Shown here: piece by piece, positions 43,868-52,208 of the stretch
Layout of the letters: each line of letters begins with the position of its first letter
Numbering within the stretch: position 1 is the first letter of the stretch
Position numbers and translations under genes: made by a program
Notes under the pieces: model-generated
Database searches by the model: none
Told to the model about the DNA's origin: nothing
What the model saw: only the letters and a program-made list of their open reading frames with translations
Assembly: GCF_000961095.1 (NCBI RefSeq)
Contig: NZ_CP011058.1
Span: 248,001 to 312,000 of the forward strand
Direction: 5' to 3'
Source of the DNA: Paenibacillus beijingensis
GTDB taxonomy: Bacteria; Bacillota; Bacilli; Paenibacillales; Paenibacillaceae
DNA length: 64,000 bases

Positions 43868-44062
43868 CTAAAAAACCAGTTCGCGGGGCGATACGTGTTG
43901 GTCACCACACAAATGATTTTTTTCATTATAGTTGATATGTTTCAACAAAAGTACCGTCGTGTTCGGCGTGTACATCACTTGTTTGGCGTTTTCATCCGTA
44001 TGCAAGGGAACCACAATCTCCGTATCGGCATGAATAATGGAAATCCCGCACTCCATCAGCAA
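43868..44062 (-). CDS. Unidentified short frame, probably a gene remnant
   Basis: A 64-codon frame encodes a convincing protein-like sequence (ECGISIIHADTEIVVPLHTD, ENAKQVMYTPNTTVLLLKHI). The frame stays open for 9 more codons upstream (NKYLFRYLL) but has no ribosome site before the ATG. I do not recognise it. It may be a fragment of a larger gene. A terminator-like hairpin lies just upstream on the same strand. Confidence 0.4.
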   Translation of the reverse strand: MLMECGISIIHADTEIVVPLHTDENAKQVMYTPNTTVLLLKHINYNEKNHLCGDQHVSPRELVF

Positions 44063-44121
44063 ATAGCGAAATAAATATTTATTTCAATGACCTGGTTGCG
44101 AGATCGAGACTTCCTCCATGC

Positions 44122-44157
44122 AAAAAAAACGCAAGCAGAACCGGCTGCGTTTGCGTT
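44122..44157 (-). terminator. Terminator-like hairpin with T-run, no matching gene
   Basis: Imperfect stem AACGCAA...TTTGCGTT with CAG/CTG inside; the minus strand then reads eight T. No minus-strand gene lies upstream of it now, so it may be left over from a deleted gene, or protect the region from antisense transcription. Confidence 0.5.
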
Positions 44158-44188
44158 AATATTTCATAACTTCAAGGTTTTATATTCC

Positions 44189-44218
44189 TTGACAAGTATA
44201 TACTCCAATTGGTATATT
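44189..44218 (+). promoter_or_regulatory. Promoter of the SRPBCC-led gene group
   Basis: TTGACA (44189-44194), 18-base spacer, TATATT (44213-44218). The leader of about 145 bases contains a threefold AAAGATTC-like repeat (44269-44288) and a 15-codon ATG frame at 44299 without a clear ribosome site. Confidence 0.8.
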
Positions 44219-44368
44219 AAATCCAAGAATTTGAAATAGACTGCTCTTGCGGAGTCCACCGCTCCAAAGATTCAAAGATTCAAAGATCTGGACGCCTAAT
44301 GAAAGAAGGAGCAAATGGAGGAAAGTTCGCTTTTTCAAACGTCTAACCCAAAACAAGGAGGACATGAA

Positions 44369-44872
44369 ATGGCAGAGAACGATGTATCAGAAAGTGTTAC
44401 AACAAGCTCGGGGGACCGGGATTTCGTGATGGAGCGCTTTTTCAACTCGCCGCGCGAGCTCGTGTTCAAAGCATTTACCGAGCCCGAGCATGTAGCGCGT
44501 TGGTGGGGACCGTTTGGTTTTACGATTCCGGTCTGCAGGATCGATCTTCGACCGGGCGGCATCTGGCATTACTGTATGCGGTCGCCCGAGGGGGATGAAC
44601 ATTGGGTCAGAAGCGAATACCGCGAAATCACCCGGCCGGAGCGAATCGTTTACGTCAGTACCTTCGCTGATAAGGACGGCAACCCGGTCGACGGGATTCC
44701 GGAGCAGCTCTTCACCATAATGTTCTCCGAAGACGAAGGCAAGACGAAGCTTACCATCCGCATCGCTTACGGGTCTGCCGAGGACCTCAAGGCTACATTG
44801 GAAATGGGCATGGTTCAGGGCCTCACTATCACTTTGAACCAGCTTGCCGATTATTTGTCGGAAATCCAATAA
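44369..44872 (+). CDS. SRPBCC / AHSA1-like domain protein
   Basis: The ATG at 44369 has AAGGAGG 8 bases upstream and gives 167 residues. The START-like fold is recognisable from FVMERFFNSPRELVFKAFTE, HVARWWGPFGFT and the C-terminal helix LEMGMVQGLTITLNQLADYL. Such proteins bind hydrophobic small molecules in a cavity and are often paired with ArsR regulators; one is found at the end of this group. The function is otherwise open. Confidence 0.88.
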   Translation: MAENDVSESVTTSSGDRDFVMERFFNSPRELVFKAFTEPEHVARWWGPFGFTIPVCRIDLRPGGIWHYCMRSPEGDEHWVRSEYREITRPERIVYVSTFADKDGNPVDGIPEQLFTIMFSEDEGKTKLTIRIAYGSAEDLKATLEMGMVQGLTITLNQLADYLSEIQ

Positions 44873-44920
44873 TGAAATTTGCTCTAATCCTAAAGTAAAC
44901 ATTCGTCTAAGGAGAATTCG

Positions 44921-45706
44921 ATGAAAAGAGTCATTTCGAAAGACGGCACTGCAATCGCCTATGACCAAACAGGTCAGGGGCCGGCTCTTATCTTGGTGGG
45001 CGGCGCGATGAGCTACCGTTCGTTTCCCGGATTTGTTAAACTTGCCGGGCTGCTCGCGACGGACTACACCGTCATCAATTACGACCGGCGGGGTCGCGGC
45101 AACAGCGGAGACACTCATTCTTACGCCGTTGCTCGAGAGGTTGAAGATCTTCAAGCCGTCATCGACGGTGCTGGCGGAGGGTCAGCCTATGTGTGGGGGA
45201 TGTCCTCCGGCGCAGCACTTGCGCTCGATGCGGCAGCAAGCGGTTTAAATATCACAAAGCTCGCCCTTTATGAACCGCCGTTCATGGTTGGCGACAATCC
45301 GCCTGCGCCTCCGGCGGATCATGAAGAGCAGCTCAGAAAGATGATCGCTGCAAACCGCCGAGATGACGCCGTCAAATTTTTCCTCCGCAATATGGGCGCT
45401 CCCGGCATCGCGATCGCAATTATGCGCGTCATGCCGTTCTGGGCAAGATTCAGAGCCGTAGCGCACACGCTGCCATATGACGCTGCTGTCATGGGAGACT
45501 ACTCGCTGCCGGCCAAAAGGATCGCTTCCGTCAACGTGCCAACGCTTGTGATCGGCGGTGAAAAAAGTCAGGCGGTGCTGCGGCAAGCAGTACAAGAAGT
45601 CGCGAGCATCCTCCCGAACGGAGAATCTCTAATGCTGAAAGATCAAACCCACAACGTATCGATGAAGGTCCTTGCGCCGGCGTTAAAATCGTACTTTTCC
45701 CGCTAA
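44921..45706 (+). CDS. Alpha/beta hydrolase
   Basis: A 261-residue alpha/beta-hydrolase-fold protein. The nucleophile elbow is GMSSG (Ser about 91), the oxyanion region GQGPALILVGGAMS, and the catalytic His is near the end (DQTHNVSMKVL). An acidic partner probably lies after VPTLVIGGEKS. AAGGAG precedes the ATG. It may hydrolyse an ester or act as a haloperoxidase-like enzyme; the substrate is unknown. It is 48 bases after the SRPBCC gene. Confidence 0.9.
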   Translation: MKRVISKDGTAIAYDQTGQGPALILVGGAMSYRSFPGFVKLAGLLATDYTVINYDRRGRGNSGDTHSYAVAREVEDLQAVIDGAGGGSAYVWGMSSGAALALDAAASGLNITKLALYEPPFMVGDNPPAPPADHEEQLRKMIAANRRDDAVKFFLRNMGAPGIAIAIMRVMPFWARFRAVAHTLPYDAAVMGDYSLPAKRIASVNVPTLVIGGEKSQAVLRQAVQEVASILPNGESLMLKDQTHNVSMKVLAPALKSYFSR

Positions 45707-45734
45707 ATCCAATTCAAACGAAAGAGGAGATTCG

Positions 45735-46076
45735 ATGAATCAGGAAGTTACCGACTTTATTAACAATGTAAATCAATCGTGGCAAGTCAATATCGGCAGC
45801 CAGCTTCGACAAATCGTGCACCAATCGATTCCCGATGTAGAGGAGCGGATCCAATACCGCAAACCTCATTTTTTGAAGAACGGCAAATATGCAGCTGTGA
45901 TCTCGACAGCAAAGGATACCGTAAGCTTTACGATCTTTAACGCCGCAGAACTCGAATTGCCGGAAGGTTTGTTTGATGGCCCTCCCGAAAGAAAGACGAT
46001 TAAATTCCGCAACGGTCAAACGGTTGATGACGAATTGTTAACAAAGCTATTAAAGCAGGCGTCCAGTTCCCTGTAA
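45735..46076 (+). CDS. DUF1801 (YdhG-like) protein
   Basis: A 113-residue protein with the DUF1801 pattern (VTDFINNVNQSWQVNIGSQL, IPDVEERIQYRKPHFLKNGK, YAAVISTAKDTVSFTIFNAA). The family resembles iron-chaperone frataxin-fold proteins but the function is not established. GAGGAG lies 6 bases before the ATG. Confidence 0.85.
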   Translation: MNQEVTDFINNVNQSWQVNIGSQLRQIVHQSIPDVEERIQYRKPHFLKNGKYAAVISTAKDTVSFTIFNAAELELPEGLFDGPPERKTIKFRNGQTVDDELLTKLLKQASSSL

Positions 46077-46093
46077 ACCATTCATTGTTTTCT

Positions 46094-46142
46094 AGCTTAT
46101 GCTTACGAAGTGTTTTTGCTTCGCAAAAACTTTGCTAGGAGG
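46094..46142 (+). repeat. Dispersed hairpin repeat, single copy before DUF998 gene
   Basis: AGCTTATGCTTACGAAGTG followed by an 8-bp hairpin (GTTTTTGC-TTC-GCAAAAAC, 46112-46130) and TTTGCTAGGAGG. It is the same element as the three copies in the vanR leader, on the opposite strand of the chromosome but in the same sense relative to its gene, and again runs into the ribosome site. Confidence 0.85.
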
Positions 46143-46149
46143 GTTTATT

Positions 46150-46830
46150 ATGCAAGCTGTTACAACAAAGCCTGAGACGCAGATCTCACAAACGGCTGCT
46201 CGGCTTTCATGGGCGTCTGCCGTTTTGTTCCTGGTATTACTTGCCGCTCTGCACGTTATAAAACCGGAGTTTGATCCTTCGTGGCGTATGGTCAGCGAAT
46301 ATGCGATCGGGCGTAATGGCTGGGTCATGACGGTCGCTTTTCTTTCCTTATCGGTAAGCTGCGCCGCCTTATTCGTCGCAATCCGGTCGCAAATAAGGAC
46401 TGCCGGCGGCTATGTCGGGCTGACTTTGCTGCTGATCAGTGCAGCCGCTATTGCCGCTGCAGCCTTCTTTACCATTGATCCGATAACGGCAAGCAAGGAT
46501 TCCTTGACAACGCATGGCAATCTTCATGGGTTGGCGTCCATGATCGGCAACCCCGGCCTTACAATTGCAGCTATACTCATAAGCCGGAGTTTGACTCGCG
46601 CCCCATCCTGGTCCCCTGCACGGCGATCGATTCTATGGATGTCCAACCTGATCTGGATATGCCTGTTGTTGATGCTGTTGACTTTAGCCGTCATGCTGCC
46701 GGGAAGCGGAGGTAAATTCGGTCCGGACGTGTTAATCGGATGGCCCAATCGGCTTCTAATGGCAGCGTACGGCGCATGGTTGATATCGGCAGCATCGCGC
46801 GCATTAAAGCTGCACAGGCAAAGTGCCTAA
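46150..46830 (+). CDS. DUF998 membrane protein
   Basis: The ATG at 46150 follows AGGAGGG. The 226-residue protein has about six helices with FDPSWRMVSEYAIGRNGWVM and FTIDP-type loops that mark DUF998. The family has no known biochemical role. The start further upstream in the same frame lies inside the repeat and is rejected. Confidence 0.88.
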   Translation: MQAVTTKPETQISQTAARLSWASAVLFLVLLAALHVIKPEFDPSWRMVSEYAIGRNGWVMTVAFLSLSVSCAALFVAIRSQIRTAGGYVGLTLLLISAAAIAAAAFFTIDPITASKDSLTTHGNLHGLASMIGNPGLTIAAILISRSLTRAPSWSPARRSILWMSNLIWICLLLMLLTLAVMLPGSGGKFGPDVLIGWPNRLLMAAYGAWLISAASRALKLHRQSA

Positions 46831-46862
46831 TGCTTTAAATATTCGATTGGAGTGGATTCGTT

Positions 46863-47195
46863 ATGATCACAACGACTCTAAGTGCTCTGGCGGAGCCAAT
46901 CCGCTTTCACATCGTCGAAATGTTGCGGGACGGTCCTCGTCCGGTCGGGGAAATCGCCGAACGGCTTCAGCTTCATCAACCGAAAGTTTCCAAACATCTT
47001 CGGGTGCTTAGCGATGCAGGCCTTGTCGATGTGCAGCCGGTTGCCCAGATGCGGATTTACAAGCTTCGGCCCCAGTCTTTTAATGAGCTGGACACTTGGC
47101 TGCAGTCCTTTCGCCTTATTTGGGACGAGAGGCTCAATCAACTGGATGACTATTTGCAGCAAATGCAAGAGAAAGAAAAGAATCAAATGGAGTAA
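46863..47195 (+). CDS. ArsR-family transcriptional regulator
   Basis: A 110-residue winged-helix protein (LSALAEPIRFHIVEMLRDGP, LQLHQPKVSKHLRVLSDAGL) of the ArsR group that commonly accompanies SRPBCC-domain genes. It lacks the ELCVCD metal site, so it does not sense arsenic in the classical way. GGAGTGG precedes the ATG. It closes the 44369-47195 group and may control the promoter at 44189. Confidence 0.92.
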   Translation: MITTTLSALAEPIRFHIVEMLRDGPRPVGEIAERLQLHQPKVSKHLRVLSDAGLVDVQPVAQMRIYKLRPQSFNELDTWLQSFRLIWDERLNQLDDYLQQMQEKEKNQME

Positions 47196-47251
47196 ATGAC
47201 TGATAATAACCGGGGCTTAGTTCAGGCGAGAGCTGTTCGGCGAGGGCAGAA

Positions 47252-47272
47252 GGGCCGCCCAACCGGCGGCCC
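47252..47272. terminator. GC-rich hairpin between convergent genes
   Basis: GGGCCGCC-CAACC-GGCGGCCC, a perfect 8-bp stem. It lies 57 bases after the ArsR gene and 10 bases after the convergent membrane-protein gene. The T-run is poor on both strands. Confidence 0.6.
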
Positions 47273-47282
47273 GGATGATTGT

Positions 47283-47810
47283 TTAATTTTCTGGGCGCTT
47301 TTTCTGTGTTCGCGATCCCCACGGTTTGAAGACCGAAATGACGAACATCGCCGCAATCGAAAGGATCTGCAGAATAATTCCGGTCCACAGCTGACCGCTG
47401 TTCACATGGAATGACGGATTTTGAAGAGCGCCCAACCCTTCCGCCGATGTCATCGTAACCGCTTTGAGCGTCCAGAAATACATGCCGACCGGTCCTAATA
47501 CGATGGCGAGGATCGTCAGCCCTTCCTTGACGATAATCCAATAAAACCTAAATAGCCCCCACTGTGTCAGCACAGACAGTAATATGCCGGTAACCAAAGC
47601 GCCGATTGTCGAAGCCCGAACAGACGTCTCGGCAAGCAGATGCATACTGGCATAACATGCTTTTAACACGCCTTCATCGTTCGTATTTGCCGCCGTGATG
47701 CTTAGTATCAGAAAGACGATCGCCACTCCGAACATAATTGCCACGAACAACAAATGGAGCGTGAGCAGCCACCTTCTCCCGTTTACAGCCAGCTTTACCA
47801 ATCCCATCAC
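47283..47810 (-). CDS. Small multi-pass membrane protein (DUF2269-like)
   Basis: A 175-residue protein with four hydrophobic segments (about 14-37, 62-85, 90-112, 140-162). The layout resembles DUF2269-type integral membrane proteins; the family call is tentative. The start is uncertain: AGGAGGTG overlaps or abuts the GTG at 47810 and ATG at 47807, while TTG at 47801 has ideal spacing. Its promoter is nearly identical to that of the ABC/two-component operon at 61234, with three TTTAGA boxes, so it is probably controlled by the same response regulator and may belong to a cell-envelope stress response. Confidence 0.7.
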   Translation of the reverse strand: MMGLVKLAVNGRRWLLTLHLLFVAIMFGVAIVFLILSITAANTNDEGVLKACYASMHLLAETSVRASTIGALVTGILLSVLTQWGLFRFYWIIVKEGLTILAIVLGPVGMYFWTLKAVTMTSAEGLGALQNPSFHVNSGQLWTGIILQILSIAAMFVISVFKPWGSRTQKKRPEN

Positions 47811-47844
47811 CTCCTCGCAGGATTTACCTCAGCCTTCTGAATAT

Positions 47845-47900
47845 CATCATAACGGTCATGTCTAAAACGCCTCTTAATCAATTCTAAAAAAAGTATAAAG
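47845..47900 (-). promoter_or_regulatory. TTTAGA-box promoter of the membrane-protein gene (copy 1)
   Basis: On the minus strand TTTAGAATTGA, TTAAGAGGCGT and TTTAGACATGA follow each other at exactly 11-bp steps (hexamers end at 47883, 47872, 47861), then 9 bases, then TATGAT (47851-47846). The block matches 61339-61394 at 52 of 56 bases. Confidence 0.8.
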
Positions 47901-48036
47901 TTCCCGAAGTACTCTCCATAACAAAAAACACAGCCTCATCGGCTGCTGCACTCATTTTTGGATACGAGCAATTTTTCCAGCTTAATCTTGACAGGATCAA
48001 CAGCCAATTTCCGGAACTGACGCTCCTCAAAAACAG

Positions 48037-48061
48037 AAAAACACGCCGTATAGTGGCGTGT
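48037..48061 (-). terminator. Terminator after the YdeI-like gene
   Basis: ACACGCC and GGCGTGT with a 7-base loop; the minus strand then reads TTTTT. It lies 30 bases after the stop codon. Confidence 0.85.
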
Positions 48062-48090
48062 TCTATTGATGCGTTTGAATGAGCAATGCT

Positions 48091-48768
48091 TTACTGCACT
48101 CTTCTTCGATACAAATCGATCGACTTATATCCCTCGGCTAAAATCGCCTTCATCTCGGCTAATCGTTTCTCTTGTGTTTCGCTTCTTTTGGCGCTGTAAA
48201 CGTAACGGGCCCAATCTTTCTGGTAACCGGGCGTTAGTTTAGCATAGATTTTAAATATGTCCGGATCATCGTTCAAATAATTGCTGATGCTAGCAACATG
48301 CTCGATATAATCGTCAACACATTGACTGCTCTTGGTGCTGGCCGCTTGCTTCCCTTTTTTCGCCTGCGATTTCAGACCGACAACTGTGAACACCTCATCC
48401 AGACTGACCATCCTTGAAAATTTCAAGCTGCTGTTCATCACGTACCCCTCCTCGTCTGCAGGGATATGTTGAATGAAGCTGTCGCGGTCAATGTATTCGT
48501 TGTATTTCGGGTTATTTTTTTTGGGATAAGCAAAGTACAAGTAGCCGTTGTCAACGATTGCTTGTTTAACAATTACGTGCTGCAAATAGTGACTAAGCTG
48601 CTCGAGAGTAAAGATAAAAATAAAAATGAAATCATATTTTCCGTTAGTAAAGACCGTGTCAAATTCCAGCTCATTGAAATCGTCGATATCATCCGGCTTA
48701 TTCAGGATCAGCTTCGCAGGGTATTTATTTATATTTAATTTTGTGATCACGCTATTCTTCGAATTCAC
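48091..48768 (-). CDS. YdeI/OmpD-associated-like protein
   Basis: A 225-residue protein. The last 80 residues (VDDYIEHVASISNYLNDDPD, TPGYQKDWARYVYSAKRSET, KRLAEMKAILAEGYKSIDLY) match the C-terminal domain of the YdeI family, once linked to bacteriocin or peptide protection. The first half resembles DUF3052-like domains (YLYFAYPKKNNPKYNEYIDR) but less clearly. No signal peptide. The gene is somewhat AT-rich. Its ribosome site is weak (GAGCGTG). Confidence 0.65.
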   Translation of the reverse strand: MNSKNSVITKLNINKYPAKLILNKPDDIDDFNELEFDTVFTNGKYDFIFIFIFTLEQLSHYLQHVIVKQAIVDNGYLYFAYPKKNNPKYNEYIDRDSFIQHIPADEEGYVMNSSLKFSRMVSLDEVFTVVGLKSQAKKGKQAASTKSSQCVDDYIEHVASISNYLNDDPDIFKIYAKLTPGYQKDWARYVYSAKRSETQEKRLAEMKAILAEGYKSIDLYRRRVQ

Positions 48769-48855
48769 GCTCGAGCCCCCACACTCTCTTATTGTGATTG
48801 TTATCGCAAACCATATTATAGCCGGATTTGTTTTGAAAATACAGGATACAGCAAA

Positions 48856-48884
48856 GCCCGGAAGCGAACGAATCGCTCCCGGGC
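48856..48884 (-). terminator. Terminator after the TerB-like gene
   Basis: GCCCGGGAGCGA pairs with TCGCTTCCGGGC around a short loop (one mismatch); TTTGC follows on the minus strand. It is 20 bases after the stop codon. Confidence 0.7.
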
Positions 48885-48904
48885 CCGGACTGACAGTCCC
48901 TATC

Positions 48905-49411
48905 TTATACGCCGAGGCTGACTTGGTAGCCTGGCTGGTTCTTCGGATGGTTTTCGTTGAGGAACACGGAACGGTCGTTCTTCAGCACGATCACTTCAAA
49001 GAACGGCGTGAAGCGTTCTTCCGAAATGTTGAACGCCGACAGGAACTTCGCAAACAGCTCCTGCTCTTGACGCTCCGGCTCGCCGTCGGCAAGCGAGGAG
49101 TCGACAAGGTTGACGAGGATACACATTTTTTGCGCATCGGTCAAGACCGGAGCTGCTTCCTTCAGGAAGGCGTCGATGGAATTCGTACGGATATACTTCA
49201 GAGCGCGGTCCAGCAGAGCCCGGTTATTCGCGCCGACGCCGATTACGCCGCCCTTGGATTCTCCGCCGAGCACCGCCAGCAACTGGCCTATTTCCTCGTT
49301 GTCCATTTCGCCGTCGGACTGCATCATATAGAGAAGTGACGTCGCGAATGCGAAGTGCGGTGTCATGCCTTCCGTTGCTTTATCGCCTTTGAACATATCA
49401 AACAATCCCAT
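48905..49411 (-). CDS. TerB-like (tellurite-resistance family) protein
   Basis: The ATG at 49411 (GLFDMFKGDKATEGMTPHFA) follows AGGAGG by 8 bases. The 168-residue helical protein has two repeated acidic segments (YMMQSDGEMDNEEIGQLLAV and LVDSSLADGEPERQEQELFA) as in TerB domains, which bind metal ions through such acidic pairs. Despite the name, most such proteins serve unknown stress roles. The family call is by pattern only. Confidence 0.6.
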   Translation of the reverse strand: MGLFDMFKGDKATEGMTPHFAFATSLLYMMQSDGEMDNEEIGQLLAVLGGESKGGVIGVGANNRALLDRALKYIRTNSIDAFLKEAAPVLTDAQKMCILVNLVDSSLADGEPERQEQELFAKFLSAFNISEERFTPFFEVIVLKNDRSVFLNENHPKNQPGYQVSLGV

Positions 49412-49535
49412 GTTTGAAACCTCCTGAATAGATATGTAGTCCAGGTGTGTTGCCCGGTACATCTACATACGGACAACCTTCAAGTTGGTTTCAATCGGCT
49501 TTGGAAGATTATCGATATGCGGCGGATCCCATGTC

Positions 49536-49946
49536 TTACTCCGGCATCTTACTCATATCCATATACAAAACATTCCACCGGTGACCATCCAAATCCGTAA
49601 AACCTGCGCCGTACATCCAGCCCTGACCGGACGGCTCGCTATAAGCTGTGCCGCCTGCTTCTACCGCTTTCCGCACCATTTCATCGACTTCTTCTCTGCT
49701 CTCCGCATCAATGGAAAGCAATACTTCGGTTGCTTGCTTTGTATCTGCAATTTCATTTCTCGTAAATTTTTTGAACGTGGATTCCGGAAACAGCATGACC
49801 ATAATATTTTTCTCCCCGATCACGAGCCCTGCGGCTTCATCGCTGTTGCTATGCCTCGGATGAAAAGAAAAGCCGAGCTTGGCGAAAAACTCCTTTGACT
49901 TCATCAGATCCTTCACAGGAAGATTAATCCAAAGCTCTTTTGTCAT
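49536..49946 (-). CDS. VOC-family (glyoxalase/bleomycin-resistance fold) protein
   Basis: A 136-residue protein with two beta-alpha-beta-beta-beta halves (TKELWINLPVKDLMKSKEFF; EPSGQGWMYGAGFTDLDGHR). It resembles the extradiol-dioxygenase/glyoxalase superfamily used for antibiotic binding or small-molecule isomerisation. AAGGAGCG precedes the ATG. A LexA-like box lies about 85 bases upstream. Confidence 0.88.
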   Translation of the reverse strand: MTKELWINLPVKDLMKSKEFFAKLGFSFHPRHSNSDEAAGLVIGEKNIMVMLFPESTFKKFTRNEIADTKQATEVLLSIDAESREEVDEMVRKAVEAGGTAYSEPSGQGWMYGAGFTDLDGHRWNVLYMDMSKMPE

Positions 49947-50028
49947 CGTTATCGCTCCTTTTTGGGATTTGAACCAACATTTTGCACGTATTGTTTCACC
50001 CCCTTGTCCTACATTTTACCACAAAACA

Positions 50029-50040
50029 AAACATATGTTC
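50029..50040. promoter_or_regulatory. LexA (DinR)-like box
   Basis: On the minus strand GAACATATGTTT fits the Gram-positive SOS box GAACRNRYGTTY. TAAAAT (-10-like) lies 11 bases further in the minus direction. The only gene in that direction is the VOC gene; the leader also has an orphan strong ribosome site (AAGGGGGTGA), suggesting a gene was lost between. Confidence 0.45.
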
Positions 50041-50111
50041 TTACAAAAAAAAGTGCCAACGATACGGCTGCGCGTCTGAGTGCAACCTCTGAACGACAAG
50101 GGAACTCACAA

Positions 50112-50143
50112 AGAGGCCCGCAACTTTTGACGTGCGGACCTCT
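50112..50143 (-). terminator. Weak hairpin after the opp operon
   Basis: AAGAGG-CCGC and GCGG-CCTCTT arms with single mismatches and a loop of about 12 bases, 76 bases beyond the oppF stop. Few T follow, so termination would be weak. Confidence 0.4.
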
Positions 50144-50218
50144 TCCTGATACAGGCGTTTATATTGATACAACTTTAAATAAACTCACAGCATTCACCAC
50201 GTTGAGGGACTTCCCAAC

Positions 50219-51175
50219 TTAAGCATAATGGCAAGCGGCAAAATGGCCCTTGCCCACCTCCAGCAGCTTTGGCTCCTCCGCCCTGCACTTCTCCGTTGCA
50301 ACCGGGCAGCGGGTATGGAACTGACATCCCTGCGGCGGATTGATCGGACTCGGCAAATCACCTTTCAGCACAATCCGCTCGCGGGTTGCTTCCACCTCCG
50401 GATCCGGAATCGGGATTGCGGACAGCAGTGCTTTTGTGTAAGGATGCCGCGGGTTATCGTACAGCTCGCCGCTTTCCGCCAGTTCAACGATCTTGCCCAG
50501 ATACATGACCGCAACCCGGTCGCTGATGTGCTTCACCATGGACAAGTCATGTGCAATGAACAGATAAGTCAGGCCCATCCGCCGCTGCAGATCTTGCATC
50601 AAATTGACGACCTGAGCCTGAATGGAAACGTCCAACGCGGAGATTGGCTCATCGGCGATAATGAATTTTGGATCGACTGCAAGCGCGCGGGCAATGCCGA
50701 TCCGCTGCCGCTGGCCGCCGGAGAATTCATGCGGATAACGAGTTGCGTGCTCGGGGTTCAGTCCGACCAGATCCAGCAAGCCTTCAACTTTGCGCTTGCG
50801 CTCGGTACGGCTGCCTGCCAGGTTATGAATATCAATCGCTTCACCGATAATATCGGTGACCGTCATGCGGGGATTGAGCGAAGCGTAAGGATCCTGAAAG
50901 ATCATCTGCATATTGCGGCGCAGCGCCTTCATTTCCGCACCGCGCAGTTTATAGACATCCTTGCCTTGGAACGTCATTCCGCCACCGGTCGGTTCATACA
51001 GGCGCATCATCGTGCGTCCGGCCGTCGATTTCCCGCAGCCGGATTCGCCTACGACACCTACAGTCTCTCCGGATGCGATCGTAAAGTTGATATCATTGAC
51101 GGCTTTCAGCACTTTCCCGCCGCCAAGGCTGAAAAACTTGCGCAAATCCTTTACTTCGATTAACGGAGCACTCAC
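50219..51175 (-). CDS. oppF: Oligopeptide ABC transporter ATPase OppF
   Basis: The GTG at 51175 overlaps the oppD stop (GTGA), with GGAGG 7 bases upstream. The 318-residue ATPase has Walker [10 protein letters not shown], signature [15 protein letters not shown], Walker [13 protein letters not shown] and the C-terminal Opp/Dpp extension with the CQFHTRCP and CRAEEP cysteines that may bind an iron-sulfur cluster. It works as heterodimer with OppD. Confidence 0.94.
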   Translation of the reverse strand: MSAPLIEVKDLRKFFSLGGGKVLKAVNDINFTIASGETVGVVGESGCGKSTAGRTMMRLYEPTGGGMTFQGKDVYKLRGAEMKALRRNMQMIFQDPYASLNPRMTVTDIIGEAIDIHNLAGSRTERKRKVEGLLDLVGLNPEHATRYPHEFSGGQRQRIGIARALAVDPKFIIADEPISALDVSIQAQVVNLMQDLQRRMGLTYLFIAHDLSMVKHISDRVAVMYLGKIVELAESGELYDNPRHPYTKALLSAIPIPDPEVEATRERIVLKGDLPSPINPPQGCQFHTRCPVATEKCRAEEPKLLEVGKGHFAACHYA

Positions 51176-52173
51176 ACGGACACCTCCCGACCCGCATATG
51201 GATGCAGCGTCCAGCAAGCTGCAGCATGGGAATCACTTCCCTCTATCCCATGCAGCGCAGGATCGTTATCGACGCATATTCTCATTGCTTCGTCGCAGCG
51301 GGCGCAGAAGCCGCAGCCTGCAGGCGGCTTTATTAGATCCGGCGGTGTGCCGTGGATTGGAATCAGCGGTTCGTCTTTCTTCTGGTCCAAACGCGGCAAG
51401 GAACGAAGCAAACCGCGGGTATAAGGATGCTGCGGGTTCCGGAATATTTCCCACTTGGTTCCCGCCTCTACAATCTTCCCCGCGTACATCACGATAACGC
51501 GATCGCAAACGTCCGCGACAACACCGAGATCATGCGTAATCAGAATAATGGAGGTGCCCATTTTCTGCTGCAGCTCCTTCATCACGCGCATAATTTGCGC
51601 CTGAATCGTCACGTCGAGCGCCGTCGTCGGTTCATCTGCTATAAGCAGGGAAGGATTGCACGCCAGGGCAATCGCAATCATCACCCTTTGGCGCATGCCT
51701 CCGGAGAACTGATGCGGATATTGTTTGATGCGCGCTTCCGGATTGGGAATGCCCACAAGAGAAAGCATCTCAATCGCTCGGGCTTTCGCCTCTGCAGAAC
51801 GTACCTGCTGATGTTTGGTCAAGCCCTCCATAATCTGGTCGCCTACCGTCATAGTAGGGTTAAGCGAAGTCATCGGATCTTGAAAGATCATGCCGATTTT
51901 GTTGCCGCGCACCTCATGCATCTCTTTCTCCGTCAGCGTCAGCAAGTCCTGACCTTCAAACAAAACGGAACCATTTTTGATTCTGCTGGGAGGAGACGGA
52001 TTTAAACGCATGATGGATTGCGCCGTTACACTCTTTCCCGATCCGGATTCGCCGACAATCGCAACAGCTTCCCCCTTCTTTATTTCGAAGCTGATGTTGC
52101 GGATCGCTTGTACTTCGCCGCTGTACACATCGAAGGATACGCTCAAATTTTTAACTTCCAATAACGGCTTCAT
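51172..52173 (-). CDS. oppD: Oligopeptide ABC transporter ATPase OppD
   Basis: The ATG at 52173 ([20 protein letters not shown]) has AGGAGG 12 bases upstream; another ATG at 52212 overlaps the oppC stop (ATGA) but has a poor ribosome site. The 333-residue protein has Walker [10 protein letters not shown], signature FSGGMRQRV, Walker [13 protein letters not shown] and the Opp/Dpp C-terminal Cys motif [10 protein letters not shown]. Confidence 0.94.
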   Translation of the reverse strand: MKPLLEVKNLSVSFDVYSGEVQAIRNISFEIKKGEAVAIVGESGSGKSVTAQSIMRLNPSPPSRIKNGSVLFEGQDLLTLTEKEMHEVRGNKIGMIFQDPMTSLNPTMTVGDQIMEGLTKHQQVRSAEAKARAIEMLSLVGIPNPEARIKQYPHQFSGGMRQRVMIAIALACNPSLLIADEPTTALDVTIQAQIMRVMKELQQKMGTSIILITHDLGVVADVCDRVIVMYAGKIVEAGTKWEIFRNPQHPYTRGLLRSLPRLDQKKDEPLIPIHGTPPDLIKPPAGCGFCARCDEAMRICVDNDPALHGIEGSDSHAAACWTLHPYAGREVSV

Positions 52174-52208
52174 CTTTCGTAACGACCTCCTCTGTGCTAA
52201 ACTGGCTG

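Noticed and set aside
46099..46149. Start of the DUF998 gene inside the hairpin repeat
   Set aside because: The AGGAGGG just before the ATG at 46150 and family alignment favour the shorter form.
49962..50222. Plus-strand frame beginning MGFEPTFCTYC
   Set aside because: No ribosome site and it spans the LexA-like box and non-coding leader; such frames recur as spurious calls.
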